The position numbers and the translations under genes are program-made. Shown here piece after piece: positions 17,396 through 26,701 of a stretch of DNA of 64,000 bases. Position 1 is the first letter of the stretch, and the number at the start of each line of letters is the position of its first letter. Source of the stretch: Pseudarthrobacter defluvii (GTDB lineage Bacteria > Actinomycetota > Actinomycetes > Actinomycetales > Micrococcaceae); NCBI RefSeq assembly GCF_030323865.1, contig NZ_CP066362.1, forward strand, positions 2,976,001-3,040,000, read 5' to 3'. The notes under the pieces are model-generated. The model had not been told where the DNA came from. It was given only the letters and a program-made list of their open reading frames with translations, and ran no database searches.

Positions 17396-17429
17396 CATTC
17401 GCTGCTCCGGCCTAGCATTCGCTGCTCCA
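17381..17429. repeat. 20-bp tandem repeat at the ROK gene stop
   Basis: The unit GCTGCTCCGGCCTAGCATTC occurs perfectly twice (17381-17400 and 17401-17420), followed by a 9-bp partial third copy. The first copy contains the TAG stop of the ROK gene, so unit number does not alter the protein. It looks like a recent replication-slippage duplication. Confidence 0.9.
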
Positions 17430-17441
17430 GTCCAGGGCCGG

Positions 17442-19013
17442 CTACTCCGGCATGACCATGGTGCGCAGGTCCAGCTGCCGCAGCACCCTGTCCGCCACCT
17501 CGGGATCCATGTCCGGTTCGTTCCGCGCCGCCACCACTTCCTGCCGGGCTGCGTCCAGTGCGATGGTCTGCACGGCGATGGCCAGTTCGCGTCCGCGCTG
17601 GCGCTTCTCGGCCAAGGGCTCGTTCCGCAGGCTGCCGTCCGTCAGTTCCGCGTGCAGGCGCCGCATCCTGTCCTTGACCAGCGCCACTTTCTCCGGCGGC
17701 AGGTCCGTCATCAGGTCGTGCTGTTTCAGGGCCGCCACCGCGGCCGCCTGGGCCCTGGTGGCCAGCAGCCGGACGGCGTCGCGCTCGGCCGTTCCGTCCT
17801 CGGAGGCGTTGAGGACCCGCATGAGCCATGGCAGCGTCAGGCCCGGTAGGACCAGCGTGGCAAGGAGCACCGCGCAGGCGATGACCAGCAGATAGTCCCT
17901 GCCGGGGAACGGCGTGCCATCGGCCAGGGTCAGCGGCAGCGCCAGGGCCAGCGCCAGGGTGGCCAGGCCGCGCATGCCGCACCACGTCAGGATGAGGACT
18001 TCCTTCAGGGATGTGGGCTGCAGCAGGTTCCTGCGTTTCCTGGCGCCCAGGGCCAGGACGCCAAGCCACAGGAACCGGACCGCGAAGACCAGGACACAGA
18101 CCACAAGGGAAGCCCCGGTCATGCCGAAAATTTCCGTTCCCTCGTCCCGGATGACATGGCGGATTTCAAGCCCCACCAAACCGAACGCCAGCCCGGTGGC
18201 CAGCAGCTCCACCACATCCCAGAAGGCGTTCCGGGTGACCCGCTCGGCGGCATCCTGCGGGCGGGCGTGGCGCTGCATTTCCAGGGCGGTGACCACCACG
18301 GCGATGACGCCGGAGGCATGCACCTCCTCCGCCAGGATGTAGGCGGCGAACGGCACCACCAGGGTCACGGCACTCCGGGCCACCATGGACGTGACCAGCC
18401 GGGTGATGAGCGCGATCAGCCAGCCCATGGCGACGCCGACCACGACGGCAAGCGCCGCTCCCACCAGGAACTGCAGGACGACGTCGGGCCCTATCTTGGT
18501 GCCGCCCACGGCAGCGGCCACAGCTGCCTGGAAAATGACGATGGCGGCAGCGTCGTTGAACAGGCCCTCGCTCTGCAGGACGGTGATCAGGCGGCGCGGC
18601 ATGTGCACCCGGCCCGCCACGGATTCCACGGCCACCGGATCCGGCGGGGCCACCATGGCCCCGAGGGCGATGGCGGCGGGTATTCCGATGCCGGGGATCA
18701 TCAGCCAGGCGGCGCCGGCCACCACGGCGGTGCTGATCACCACCAGGGCAACGGCCAGCATAATCAGGGTCCGCCACCGGACGCGGAACACGGCCCACGA
18801 GCTTCGCTGGGCGGTGGCGAACAGCAGCGGCGGCAGGAAGATGGGCAGGATCAGCTCGGGTTCAATCTCCAGGTCCGGGAAACCCGGTATGAACGTGAGG
18901 GCCACCGCCAGGAGGAGCATCAGGACCGGGTACGGCAACCGCAACCTGTCCCCCAGGCCCACGGCCACCACCGTGGCAAGCAGCAGTCCGACTATTAGTG
19001 CGAGCTGATCCAT
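17442..19013 (-). CDS. Na+/H+ antiporter, CPA1 family
   Basis: A 523-residue protein with about 12 membrane helices followed by a cytoplasmic, helical, charged C-terminal tail of about 120 residues. The ion-binding region shows APPDPVAVESV and SEGLFNDAAAIVIF, the paired conserved motifs of CPA1/NhaP-type exchangers. It exchanges monovalent cations for protons, serving pH and salt homeostasis. The start ATG has GAAGAGG just upstream. Convergent with the ROK gene; probably upstream in no operon, since the next minus-strand gene begins 677 bp further up. Confidence 0.9.
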   Translation of the reverse strand: MDQLALIVGLLLATVVAVGLGDRLRLPYPVLMLLLAVALTFIPGFPDLEIEPELILPIFLPPLLFATAQRSSWAVFRVRWRTLIMLAVALVVISTAVVAGAAWLMIPGIGIPAAIALGAMVAPPDPVAVESVAGRVHMPRRLITVLQSEGLFNDAAAIVIFQAAVAAAVGGTKIGPDVVLQFLVGAALAVVVGVAMGWLIALITRLVTSMVARSAVTLVVPFAAYILAEEVHASGVIAVVVTALEMQRHARPQDAAERVTRNAFWDVVELLATGLAFGLVGLEIRHVIRDEGTEIFGMTGASLVVCVLVFAVRFLWLGVLALGARKRRNLLQPTSLKEVLILTWCGMRGLATLALALALPLTLADGTPFPGRDYLLVIACAVLLATLVLPGLTLPWLMRVLNASEDGTAERDAVRLLATRAQAAAVAALKQHDLMTDLPPEKVALVKDRMRRLHAELTDGSLRNEPLAEKRQRGRELAIAVQTIALDAARQEVVAARNEPDMDPEVADRVLRQLDLRTMVMPE

Positions 19014-19034
19014 AAGCCTCTTCCCTGCCGGCGT

Positions 19035-19691
19035 CTACGGGCGCGGTTCCAGGGCAGCGGCCACCGGCAGGGTGCCGTCGCGGAACTCGATGGTCCGGCC
19101 TGCGGTCTGCGGCAGGTCCAGCACCGCCGCCGCCACGATCGCCACATTGGCCCGGGAGGTTTCCCGTTCCCCTTCCGGCGAGGGGTCGACGTCGATCCGT
19201 CCCGTTCCAGGGTTGTCCGTCAGCGCGCCGGGCCCCAGGATGGTCCACGCCAGCCCGGTGCCGCGCAGGTACTCGTCCGCAGCTGCCTTGGCTTCGGCGT
19301 AGGCAAAGAAGCTGCTGTCCTCCGGCACGCCGTGGTCCTTGCCGGCGCCGAAGTAGGACACCATGACGTAACGGTTCACCCCGGCCTGGGCAGCGGCATC
19401 CATGGACCGGATGGCAGCATCTTTATCCACGGCGTAGGTGCGGTCCGGGTTGCCGCCGCCGGCGCCTGCCGACCAGACCACGGCGTCGTGCCCGGCGAGC
19501 GCCTCGGCGATGGCCGCCGTCGTGGAATTTTCCACGTCCAGGACGGACGGCGTGGCGCCGGTGGCAGTGACGTCGCCGGCATGATCCGGGTTTCGGATGA
19601 ACGAGGTCACGGAGTGTCCCTCGCCGGTGAGCAGTTCGGACAGGAGGAGGGCCACTTTCCCGTGGCCGCCAATGATGGCGATACGTGTCAT
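19035..19691 (-). CDS. NAD(P)-binding atypical SDR protein
   Basis: A 218-residue Rossmann-fold protein beginning MTRIAIIGGHGKVALLLSELL (dinucleotide-binding GxxGxx), with VVWSAGAGGG and YVMVSYFGAG further on. It resembles the NmrA/YwnB-like SDR_a5 group, which often acts in redox sensing or unknown reductions. I start at the ATG at 19691; open frame upstream extends into the narG promoter region and has unusual composition. A CAGAAT box lies 6 nt upstream. Divergent from narG with a shared 104-bp control region. Confidence 0.85.
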   Translation of the reverse strand: MTRIAIIGGHGKVALLLSELLTGEGHSVTSFIRNPDHAGDVTATGATPSVLDVENSTTAAIAEALAGHDAVVWSAGAGGGNPDRTYAVDKDAAIRSMDAAAQAGVNRYVMVSYFGAGKDHGVPEDSSFFAYAEAKAAADEYLRGTGLAWTILGPGALTDNPGTGRIDVDPSPEGERETSRANVAIVAAAVLDLPQTAGRTIEFRDGTLPVAAALEPRP

Positions 19692-19740
19692 GCACCCATT
19701 CTGCCTGCCAGGCACCTGCCCGCAGAAGCAACATGGCCCT

Positions 19741-19764
19741 GAACAGGGACTTTGTGCCCTGTTC
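19741..19764. promoter_or_regulatory. perfect 8-8-8 inverted repeat upstream of narG
   Basis: GAACAGGG and CCCTGTTC are perfect complements separated by ACTTTGTG. The right arm overlaps the position expected for a -35 element of the narG -10 box at 19784-19789. No TTGATnnnnATCAA FNR-type site is present, so this palindrome is the best operator candidate for control of the nitrate reductase operon and possibly of the divergent gene. Confidence 0.55.
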
Positions 19765-19783
19765 CACGTTTCCGGCACCCACC

Positions 19784-19789
19784 TAGCTT
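19784..19789 (+). promoter_or_regulatory. -10 box (TAGCTT) of narG
   Basis: TAGCTT, then GGGGGA (6 nt), then the ATG of narG. The GGGGGA directly abuts the ATG and is too close to act as a ribosome-binding site, so a leaderless start is favoured. Confidence 0.5.
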
Positions 19790-19795
19790 GGGGGA

Positions 19796-22700
19796 ATGGC
19801 TGCCGGACCCCATGCGGGGTTAGATGGACCCGCATCAGAAGCGATGTTGAAGCTGGGCCGTTTCTTCACGAAGTGGGACCAGACAGAGGACGGCAGGGCG
19901 GTGTTCCGCGAGGGCGGCCGCAAGGGTGACACCTTCTACCGCGATCGGTGGAGCCACGACAAGGTGGTGCGCTCCACGCATGGGGTGAACTGCACTGGTT
20001 CGTGCTCCTGGAAGGTGTATGTCAAGGACGGCATCATCACCTGGGAATCGCAGCAGACGGACTACCCTTCCGTGGGGGCCGACAGTCCGGAGTACGAACC
20101 AAGAGGCTGCCCCCGCGGGGCGGCCTTTTCCTGGTACACCTACTCCCCCACCCGGGTGCGGTTTCCGTACGCCCGGGGCGTCCTGGTGGAGATGTACCGG
20201 GAAGCCAGGGCGCGGCTGGGCGATCCGGTCCTCGCCTTCGCGGAGATCGCGGCGGACCCCGAGAAGCGCCGGCGCTACCAGCAGGCCCGGGGCAAGGGCG
20301 GACTGGTGCGGGTGTCCTGGCAGGAAGCCATCGAGATCGCCGCCGCCGGGCACGTCAACACCATCAAGACGTATGGCCCTGACCGCTGCGCCGGCTTTTC
20401 GCCCATCCCGGCCATGTCCATGGTGTCCCATGCGGTGGGGACGCGCTTCATCCAGCTCATCGGCGGGGTGATGACGTCCTTCTACGACTGGTACGCCGAC
20501 CTGCCCGTCGCCAGTCCCCAGGTGTTCGGGGACCAGACCGACGTTCCCGAATCCGGGGACTGGTGGGACGCACGCTACCTCATGATGTGGGGCTCCAATG
20601 TTCCCGTGACGCGCACGCCGGACGCGCACTGGATGACCGAGGTCCGGTACCGCGGCACCAAGGTGGTCACCGTCAGCCCGGACTATGCGGACAACACCAA
20701 GTTCGCCGACGAATGGCTTCCGGCGCAGGCCGGAACAGATGCCGCCTTGGCCATGGCCATGGGGCACGTCATGCTCAAGGAATTCTTCGTGGACAGGGAC
20801 GTGCCGTTCTTCACCGACTACGTGAAGCGGTACACGGACCTTCCCTTCCTGGTCAGGCTGGAGGAGAACGACGACGGCGCCCTGACGCCGTCGAAATTCC
20901 TCACCGCCCTGGACGTCCCCGGCGAGTCCGGGGCTGAGGACGCAGCGTTCCGCACCGTCCTGTTTGACAGGGCCGCCGGGCGCCCCGCGGTCCCCAACGG
21001 GTCCATGGGCTTCCGCTATTCCGGCAGTGGTGAAGGCAAGTGGAACCTGGACCTCGAGGGAATCGAACCTGCGTTGTCCCTCCGGGAAGTATCCGGGGAA
21101 AGCGCCGAAATCCTGCTCCCCTGCTTCGAGGACGCAGGCGGCGAAGGCAGCATCCTGCGCAGGGGCGTCCCGGTGATGGAGGTGGGCGGCCAGCTGGTGA
21201 CCACCGTGTTCGACCTCATGCTGGCTCAATACGGAGTGGGACGGGACGGCCTGCCCGGCGAGTGGGCGACCGGCTACGACGACGCCGCCAGCCCGTACAC
21301 ACCGGCGTGGCAGGAGGAGATCACCAGCGTCCCCGCGCAGGCCTGCATCCGGGTGGCGCGCGAGTTCGCCCGCAATGCCGAGCAGTCCAACGGCCGCTCC
21401 ATGATCATCATGGGGGCAGGCATCTGCCAGTGGTTCCACGGCGACACCACCTACCGGGCGGTGCTGGCCCTGGTGATGCTCACCGGCTGCATGGGCCGCA
21501 ATGGAGGGGGCTGGGCGCATTATGTGGGCCAGGAAAAGACCCGGCCCATCACCGGCTGGGTGTCCCTGGCCAACGCCCTGGACTGGTCGCGGCCGCCGCG
21601 GACCATGACCGGCACCAGCTACTGGTACATGCACACGGACCAGTGGCGGCAGGACGGGTACTCCGCCGACGCCCTCAAGTCACCCCTGTCCACCGGCAAG
21701 CTGGACGGCATGCACACGGCGGACGCCATCGCCCAGTCCGCCCGGCTGGGCTGGATGCCGTTCTATCCGCAGTTCGACCGCAATCCCCTGGACGTGGCCG
21801 ATGAGGCGGAGGCCGCCGTGGCCGCCGGGAGCGCCGCTGACACACCCTCCTACATCGCCGAGTCGCTGAAGAACCGCTCGCTCAACCCTGCCATCGAGGA
21901 CGTGGACGCCCCGGCCAACTGGCCGCGGACCCTGGTGCTGTGGCGGTCCAACCTGTTCGGTTCCTCCGCCAAGGGCAACGAGTACTTCCTCCGCAACCTG
22001 CTGGGAACCCACAACAACGTCCTGGGCGGGGACAGCGCAGAGGAACTCAAGCCCCGGGACGTGGCGTGGCACCCGGAGGCGCCGCAGGGGAAGCTGGACC
22101 TCCTGGTCTCCGCCGACTTCCGCATGACGTCCACCACGCTGCTGTCCGACGTCGTGTTTCCGGCCGCCACCTGGTACGAAAAGCATGACCTTTCCTCCAC
22201 GGACATGCACCCGTTCGTGCACGCCTTCAGCCCCGCGATCAATCCGCCATGGGAAACCAAGACGGACTTCGAGACCTTCCACCTGCTGGCGCGGGAATTC
22301 TCCCGGCAGGCACAGACCCACCTGGGCGTCCGCCGCGACCTCGTCAGCATCCCGCTGCAGCACGACACCCCGGGGCAGCTCGCCCAGCCCGGCGGTCGGG
22401 TCCGGGACTGGCGGGACCCGGACATCCCTGCCGTGCCGGGGCAAAACATGCCCGTCTTTTCGGTCGTGGAGCGGGACTACACAGCCATCGCGGACAAGCT
22501 CGCCGCCGTCGGACCGCTGGCGGACAAGCTGGGTTTCACCGTCAAGAACGTCACGTACAAGATGGCGGAGCCGCTGGCCCGGCTCAGCCACGCCAACGGC
22601 GTGATGCTGGGCGGGGCTGCGGACGGCCGGCCGGCCATGGACACCGATTCGAAGATGGCGGAGGCAATCCTGGCATTCTCGGGGACCACCAACGGCGCCC

Positions 22701-23506
22701 TGTCCGTCCAGGGTTTCAAGGACCTGGAAGTCCGCACCGGCCAGAAGCTGGCGGACCTGGCGGAGGGTTCCGAGGAAAAGTTCATCACCTTCGCCCAGAC
22801 CCAGGCAGGTCCGGTGCCGGTCATCACCTCGCCGGAATGGTCCGGCTCCGAAACCGGTGGACGGCGGTACGCCCCGTTCACCATCAACATCGAACGGCTC
22901 AAGCCGTTCCACACCCTCACCGGCCGGATGCACTTCTTCCTGGACCACGACTGGATGACCGACATCGGCGAGGCCCTGCCTATCTACCGGCCGCCGCTGG
23001 ACATGCACCGGCTGTTCGGCGAACCGCGGCTCGGCACCGACGGCGCCATGGAGGTGACGGTCAGGTACCTGACACCGCACTCGAAGTGGTCCATCCATTC
23101 CGAGTACCAGGACAACCTGCTGATGCTCTCCCTGTCCCGCGGCGGGCCGACCGTCTGGATGAGCCCCGCCGACGCCGATGCGATCCAGGTCCGGGACAAC
23201 GACTGGGTGGAGTGCACCAACGTCAACGGCGTGCTGGTGGCCCGCGCGATTGTCAGCCACCGCATGCCTTCAGGAGTTGTGTACGTCCACCACGCCCAGG
23301 AGCGCACCATCGACGTGCCGAAATCGGAGGCCACCGGCCGCCGCGGCGGCATCCACAACTCAGTGACCCGGTTGCTGGTGAAACCCTCGCACCTGGCCGG
23401 CGGCTACGCCCAACTGGCATACGCCTTTAACTACCTCGGCCCCACCGGAAACCAGCGCGACATGGTGGCCACGGTGCGCCGCCGCTCGCAGGAGGTGCAG
23501 TACTGA
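19796..23506 (+). CDS. narG: respiratory nitrate reductase alpha subunit NarG
   Basis: Catalytic subunit of the membrane-bound nitrate reductase, reducing nitrate to nitrite on the cytoplasmic face with bis-MGD molybdenum. 1236 residues, normal length. The FS0 [4Fe-4S] ligands are H62, C66, C70 (THGVNCTGSCSWK) and C105 (EPRGCPRG). The molybdenum-ligand aspartate lies in FYDWYADLP (D231 or D235), followed by QTDVPESGDWW. The C-terminal molydopterin-binding domain ends in FNYLGPTGNQRD. No twin-arginine export signal, as expected for cytoplasmic-facing NarG. The stop overlaps narH by 1 bp. A start at the internal Met 17 is conceivable. Confidence 0.96.
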   Translation: MAAGPHAGLDGPASEAMLKLGRFFTKWDQTEDGRAVFREGGRKGDTFYRDRWSHDKVVRSTHGVNCTGSCSWKVYVKDGIITWESQQTDYPSVGADSPEYEPRGCPRGAAFSWYTYSPTRVRFPYARGVLVEMYREARARLGDPVLAFAEIAADPEKRRRYQQARGKGGLVRVSWQEAIEIAAAGHVNTIKTYGPDRCAGFSPIPAMSMVSHAVGTRFIQLIGGVMTSFYDWYADLPVASPQVFGDQTDVPESGDWWDARYLMMWGSNVPVTRTPDAHWMTEVRYRGTKVVTVSPDYADNTKFADEWLPAQAGTDAALAMAMGHVMLKEFFVDRDVPFFTDYVKRYTDLPFLVRLEENDDGALTPSKFLTALDVPGESGAEDAAFRTVLFDRAAGRPAVPNGSMGFRYSGSGEGKWNLDLEGIEPALSLREVSGESAEILLPCFEDAGGEGSILRRGVPVMEVGGQLVTTVFDLMLAQYGVGRDGLPGEWATGYDDAASPYTPAWQEEITSVPAQACIRVAREFARNAEQSNGRSMIIMGAGICQWFHGDTTYRAVLALVMLTGCMGRNGGGWAHYVGQEKTRPITGWVSLANALDWSRPPRTMTGTSYWYMHTDQWRQDGYSADALKSPLSTGKLDGMHTADAIAQSARLGWMPFYPQFDRNPLDVADEAEAAVAAGSAADTPSYIAESLKNRSLNPAIEDVDAPANWPRTLVLWRSNLFGSSAKGNEYFLRNLLGTHNNVLGGDSAEELKPRDVAWHPEAPQGKLDLLVSADFRMTSTTLLSDVVFPAATWYEKHDLSSTDMHPFVHAFSPAINPPWETKTDFETFHLLAREFSRQAQTHLGVRRDLVSIPLQHDTPGQLAQPGGRVRDWRDPDIPAVPGQNMPVFSVVERDYTAIADKLAAVGPLADKLGFTVKNVTYKMAEPLARLSHANGVMLGGAADGRPAMDTDSKMAEAILAFSGTTNGALSVQGFKDLEVRTGQKLADLAEGSEEKFITFAQTQAGPVPVITSPEWSGSETGGRRYAPFTINIERLKPFHTLTGRMHFFLDHDWMTDIGEALPIYRPPLDMHRLFGEPRLGTDGAMEVTVRYLTPHSKWSIHSEYQDNLLMLSLSRGGPTVWMSPADADAIQVRDNDWVECTNVNGVLVARAIVSHRMPSGVVYVHHAQERTIDVPKSEATGRRGGIHNSVTRLLVKPSHLAGGYAQLAYAFNYLGPTGNQRDMVATVRRRSQEVQY

Positions 23507-25215
23507 TGCGCGTGATGGCCCAAATGGGCATGGTGATGAACCTGGACAAGTGCATCGGCTGCCATACCTGCTCCGTGACCTGCAAGCAGGCGTGGACCAA
23601 CCGGGCCGGCACCGAATACGTGTGGTTCAACAACGTGGAGACCAGGCCCGGGCAGGGCTACCCGCGGCGGTACGAGGACCAGGAGCGCTGGTACGGCGGC
23701 TGGACCCTGAACCGGCGCGGCAGGCTGGTGCTGAAGGCCGGCGGCCGGGTGAAGAAGCTGTTCGGCATCTTTGCCAGCCCCGTCCAGCCGGAGCTCAAGG
23801 ACTACTACGAGCCGTGGACCTACGACTACAAGACCCTGGTGGACGCGCCCCTGGGCGACGACTTCCCGGTGGCGAGGCCCAAGTCCCTGATCACCGGGGA
23901 GGACACCAGGATCACCTGGTCCGCCAACTGGGACGACAACCTGGGCGGCTCGCAGGACCACGGCCACCTGGACCCGCTGGTGGAGAAGGTCCGGCGCGAG
24001 TCCGAGGACAAGATCAAGTTCGCCTACGAGCAGACCTTCATGTTCTACCTGCCCCGGATCTGCGAGCACTGCCTGAACCCCTCCTGCATGGCATCCTGCC
24101 CGTCGGGCGCGATCTACAAGCGGGTGGAGGACGGCATCGTACTGGTGGACCAGGACCGGTGCCGCGGTTGGCGGCAGTGCATCACCGGCTGCCCGTACAA
24201 GAAGATCTACTTCAACCACAAGACCGGCAAGGCCGAGAAGTGCACCTTCTGCTACCCCCGCGTGGAGGTTGGCCTGCCCACCGTCTGCTCCGAGACGTGC
24301 GTGGGGCGGCTGCGGTACCTTGGGTTGTTTTTGTACGACGCCGATGCCGTCACCGCGGCGGCGTCCGTCACCGACCCGCAGGACCTCTACGACGCCCAGA
24401 TGGACGTGCTGCTGGATCCGCACGACCCCCGCGTCCAGGCCGAGGCGCGGGCGCAGGGCATTCCGGAGGACTGGCTCGACGCCGCCCGCCGCTCCCCCGT
24501 CTACGCGCTGGCCAAGGTGTACAAGGTTGCCCTGCCGCTGCACCCGGAGTACCGCACCATGCCGATGGTCTGGTACGTGCCGCCGCTCTCCCCCGTGGTG
24601 GATCTGCTGCGCGACCAGGGGCACGACGGCGAGGATGCCGGCAACCTGTTCGGCGCCATCGACGCGCTGCGGATCCCGGTGGAGTACCTGGCCGAACTCT
24701 TCGCCGCCGGGGATACGGAACGGGTCACCGCAGTCCTGCGAAAGCTGGCTGCCATGCGTTCCTTCATGCGTGGCATCAGCATGGGCGACGACCCGGACGA
24801 GGCCATCCCGGAGTCCGTGGGCATGGACGGACAAAGCATGTACGACATGTACCGGCTGATGGCGATCGCCAAATACAGCGAGCGCTACGTCATCCCCACG
24901 GCACACCTGGAGCAGGCGCATGACCTGGAGGAACTGGGCTGTTCGCTGGATTTCGACGGCGGACCGGGCATGCAGGATTCGGCACCGTTCGGTGAGGCGA
25001 GCGGCAGGCCCGTCCCGGTGGCCGTGGATACCTTCCACGCGCTGCGGGACCGGCAGAGCACCGACACCATTGCGGCCGGCTCCAGCCTGCACGGCCGGGT
25101 GAACCTGCTGAACTGGGACGGCCGCGGCGCCCCGCCGGGACTGTTCCCGAACAAGCTTTCCCCGAACGAGGGACCGGAGCCGGACACTCTGGCGGCGGCC
25201 GGGGACCAGCCGTGA
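23506..25215 (+). CDS. narH: respiratory nitrate reductase beta subunit NarH
   Basis: Electron-transfer subunit carrying one [3Fe-4S] and three [4Fe-4S] clusters between NarI hemes and NarG. 569 residues. Cysteine groups are visible in order: C16/C19/C22/C26 (CIGCHTCSVTC), CEHCLNPSCMASCP, CRGWRQCITGCP, and CTFCYPR with CSETCVGR. The tryptophan in CRGWRQC replaces a cysteine and defines the [3Fe-4S] cluster, as in E. coli NarH. Overlaps narG by 1 bp and narJ by 4 bp, indicating tight translational coupling. Confidence 0.96.
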   Translation: MRVMAQMGMVMNLDKCIGCHTCSVTCKQAWTNRAGTEYVWFNNVETRPGQGYPRRYEDQERWYGGWTLNRRGRLVLKAGGRVKKLFGIFASPVQPELKDYYEPWTYDYKTLVDAPLGDDFPVARPKSLITGEDTRITWSANWDDNLGGSQDHGHLDPLVEKVRRESEDKIKFAYEQTFMFYLPRICEHCLNPSCMASCPSGAIYKRVEDGIVLVDQDRCRGWRQCITGCPYKKIYFNHKTGKAEKCTFCYPRVEVGLPTVCSETCVGRLRYLGLFLYDADAVTAAASVTDPQDLYDAQMDVLLDPHDPRVQAEARAQGIPEDWLDAARRSPVYALAKVYKVALPLHPEYRTMPMVWYVPPLSPVVDLLRDQGHDGEDAGNLFGAIDALRIPVEYLAELFAAGDTERVTAVLRKLAAMRSFMRGISMGDDPDEAIPESVGMDGQSMYDMYRLMAIAKYSERYVIPTAHLEQAHDLEELGCSLDFDGGPGMQDSAPFGEASGRPVPVAVDTFHALRDRQSTDTIAAGSSLHGRVNLLNWDGRGAPPGLFPNKLSPNEGPEPDTLAAAGDQP

Positions 25216-25862
25216 ACCGGCCAGCCGTCAACGCGCCAGCAATTAGCCGCCGCGACCAGGTGGTGTACCTCGCCGCGGCCTGGTGCCTGTCCTATCCGGA
25301 CGGGGAACTGGTGGAACGCGTACCCCTGGTCCGGGCCGCGCTGGCCGAGTTTCCCGGGACACTGCCGGGGTTCGCGCCGGTGCTGGACCTCCTGGAAACC
25401 ACCCAGCCCATGGATCTGCAGGCCCAGTACGTCCGCGAATTCGACCTGGGCAGGCGGCACGCCCTGCACCTGAGCTACTGGACGGACGGCGACACCCGCC
25501 GGCGCGGTGAGGTGCTGGCCCTTTTCAAGGAGGCCTACCGGCACAGCGGGGTACTGGTGGACCTGGACGGGGAACTTCCCGACTACCTGCCCATGGTGCT
25601 GGAATTCGCCGCCCGGGTGGATGGCGAGGCAGGGCGGGAACTGCTGAAGCGCTACCGCGCCAGCCTGGAAATGCTCCGGCTCGGGCTGCTGCGGGACAAC
25701 CTGCCGCACGCCCGGATCCTGGCGGCCATCTGCGCCACCTTGCCAGGGAAGTCACCGCAGGACGAGCAGGAAGTGATGCGCATGGCCGGCTACGGTCCAC
25801 CCGCCGAGAGCGTGGGGCTGGACCCCTACGACCCGCGGCTGCTGCCAATTGGGAGGGCCTGA
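25212..25862 (+). CDS. narJ: nitrate reductase assembly chaperone NarJ
   Basis: A 216-residue all-helical TorD/NarJ-family chaperone that binds apo-NarG and assists molybdenum cofactor insertion and membrane attachment; not part of the final enzyme. Typical segments: YLAAAWCLSYPDGE at the start, YVREFDLGRRHALHLSYWTDGDTRRRGE in the middle and LPDYLPMVLEFAA. The GTG start overlaps the narH stop (GTGA), and narI begins 2 bp after its end. Confidence 0.93.
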   Translation: MNRPAVNAPAISRRDQVVYLAAAWCLSYPDGELVERVPLVRAALAEFPGTLPGFAPVLDLLETTQPMDLQAQYVREFDLGRRHALHLSYWTDGDTRRRGEVLALFKEAYRHSGVLVDLDGELPDYLPMVLEFAARVDGEAGRELLKRYRASLEMLRLGLLRDNLPHARILAAICATLPGKSPQDEQEVMRMAGYGPPAESVGLDPYDPRLLPIGRA

Positions 25863-25864
25863 CC

Positions 25865-26662
25865 ATGGCGGCACTCAACGAGGCGCTGGCTGCGGAGCCG
25901 GGACCCGCCGCCGTGCTTAACACCTGGGACACCGTGCTGTGGGGCGTCCTGCCCTATGTCATGGTTGTGGTGCTGGTGGGAGGACTGGTGTGGCGCTACC
26001 GGTACGACCAGTTCGGCTGGACCACCAGGTCCTCCCAGCTGTACGAATCCAGGCTGCTGCGGATTGCCTCCCCGCTGTTCCACTTTGGGCTGCTGGCTGT
26101 CATCGCCGGGCACTTCTTCGGCCTGGTGATCCCGATGGCTTGGACGCAGGCGGTGGGGATGAGCCAGGAGTTCTACCATTTCAATGCCCTGCTGGTTGGC
26201 GGCATCGCCGGGGTTGCGACGCTGGGCGGAATCGCACTGCTGATCTACCGCCGCCGCACCACCGGGCCGGTGTTCATGGCCACCACCAAAAACGACAAGA
26301 CCATGTACGTGGTGCTGACCGCTGCCATCGTGTTCGGGCTGTGGACCACTCTTGCCAGCGTTTTCGAAGGCGAACACGGGCACAACTACCGCGAAACCGT
26401 GGCGCCGTGGTTCCGTTCGCTCTTCATTTTCCAGCCGGACATCGCGGCGATGGCCGCGGCGCCGTTCTCCTTCCACCTGCACACCCTGGTGGGGATGGCA
26501 CTGTTCGTCATCTGGCCGTTCACGCGGCTGGTGCACGCCTTTACCGCGCCGCTGCACTATCTGTTCCGCCCGTACATCGTCTACCGATCCCGGGACAGGG
26601 AGACGAAGGGCCGGGGCTGGTCTGCCGTGGGCACGCCGGACCGGGACACCCGCAACCGCTGA
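25865..26662 (+). CDS. narI: respiratory nitrate reductase gamma subunit NarI
   Basis: The cytochrome b subunit that anchors NarGH and oxidises menaquinol, passing electrons through two b-type hemes. 265 residues with five membrane helices; heme-ligand histidines are expected in the second helix (FHFGLLAVIAGHFFG) and in the last two (PFSFHLHTLVGMALFVIWPF and TRLVHAFTAP). Last gene of narGHJI; narK follows after 39 bp. Confidence 0.95.
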   Translation: MAALNEALAAEPGPAAVLNTWDTVLWGVLPYVMVVVLVGGLVWRYRYDQFGWTTRSSQLYESRLLRIASPLFHFGLLAVIAGHFFGLVIPMAWTQAVGMSQEFYHFNALLVGGIAGVATLGGIALLIYRRRTTGPVFMATTKNDKTMYVVLTAAIVFGLWTTLASVFEGEHGHNYRETVAPWFRSLFIFQPDIAAMAAAPFSFHLHTLVGMALFVIWPFTRLVHAFTAPLHYLFRPYIVYRSRDRETKGRGWSAVGTPDRDTRNR

Positions 26663-26701
26663 CCGGCGGTGCGTTTTAGGCAAAGAGCTGAGGAGCTAGC
26701 A

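Noticed and set aside
19692..19795. FNR/CRP binding site for narG
   Set aside because: No TTGAT/ATCAA or TGTGA/TCACA pair is present; only the GAACAGGG palindrome is supported.
19835..25092. Long antisense open frames (up to about 600 codons) opposite narG and narH
   Set aside because: They exist because the opposite strand has strong third-position GC bias; their translations are low-complexity, lack domains, and conflict with unambiguous narGHJI genes.
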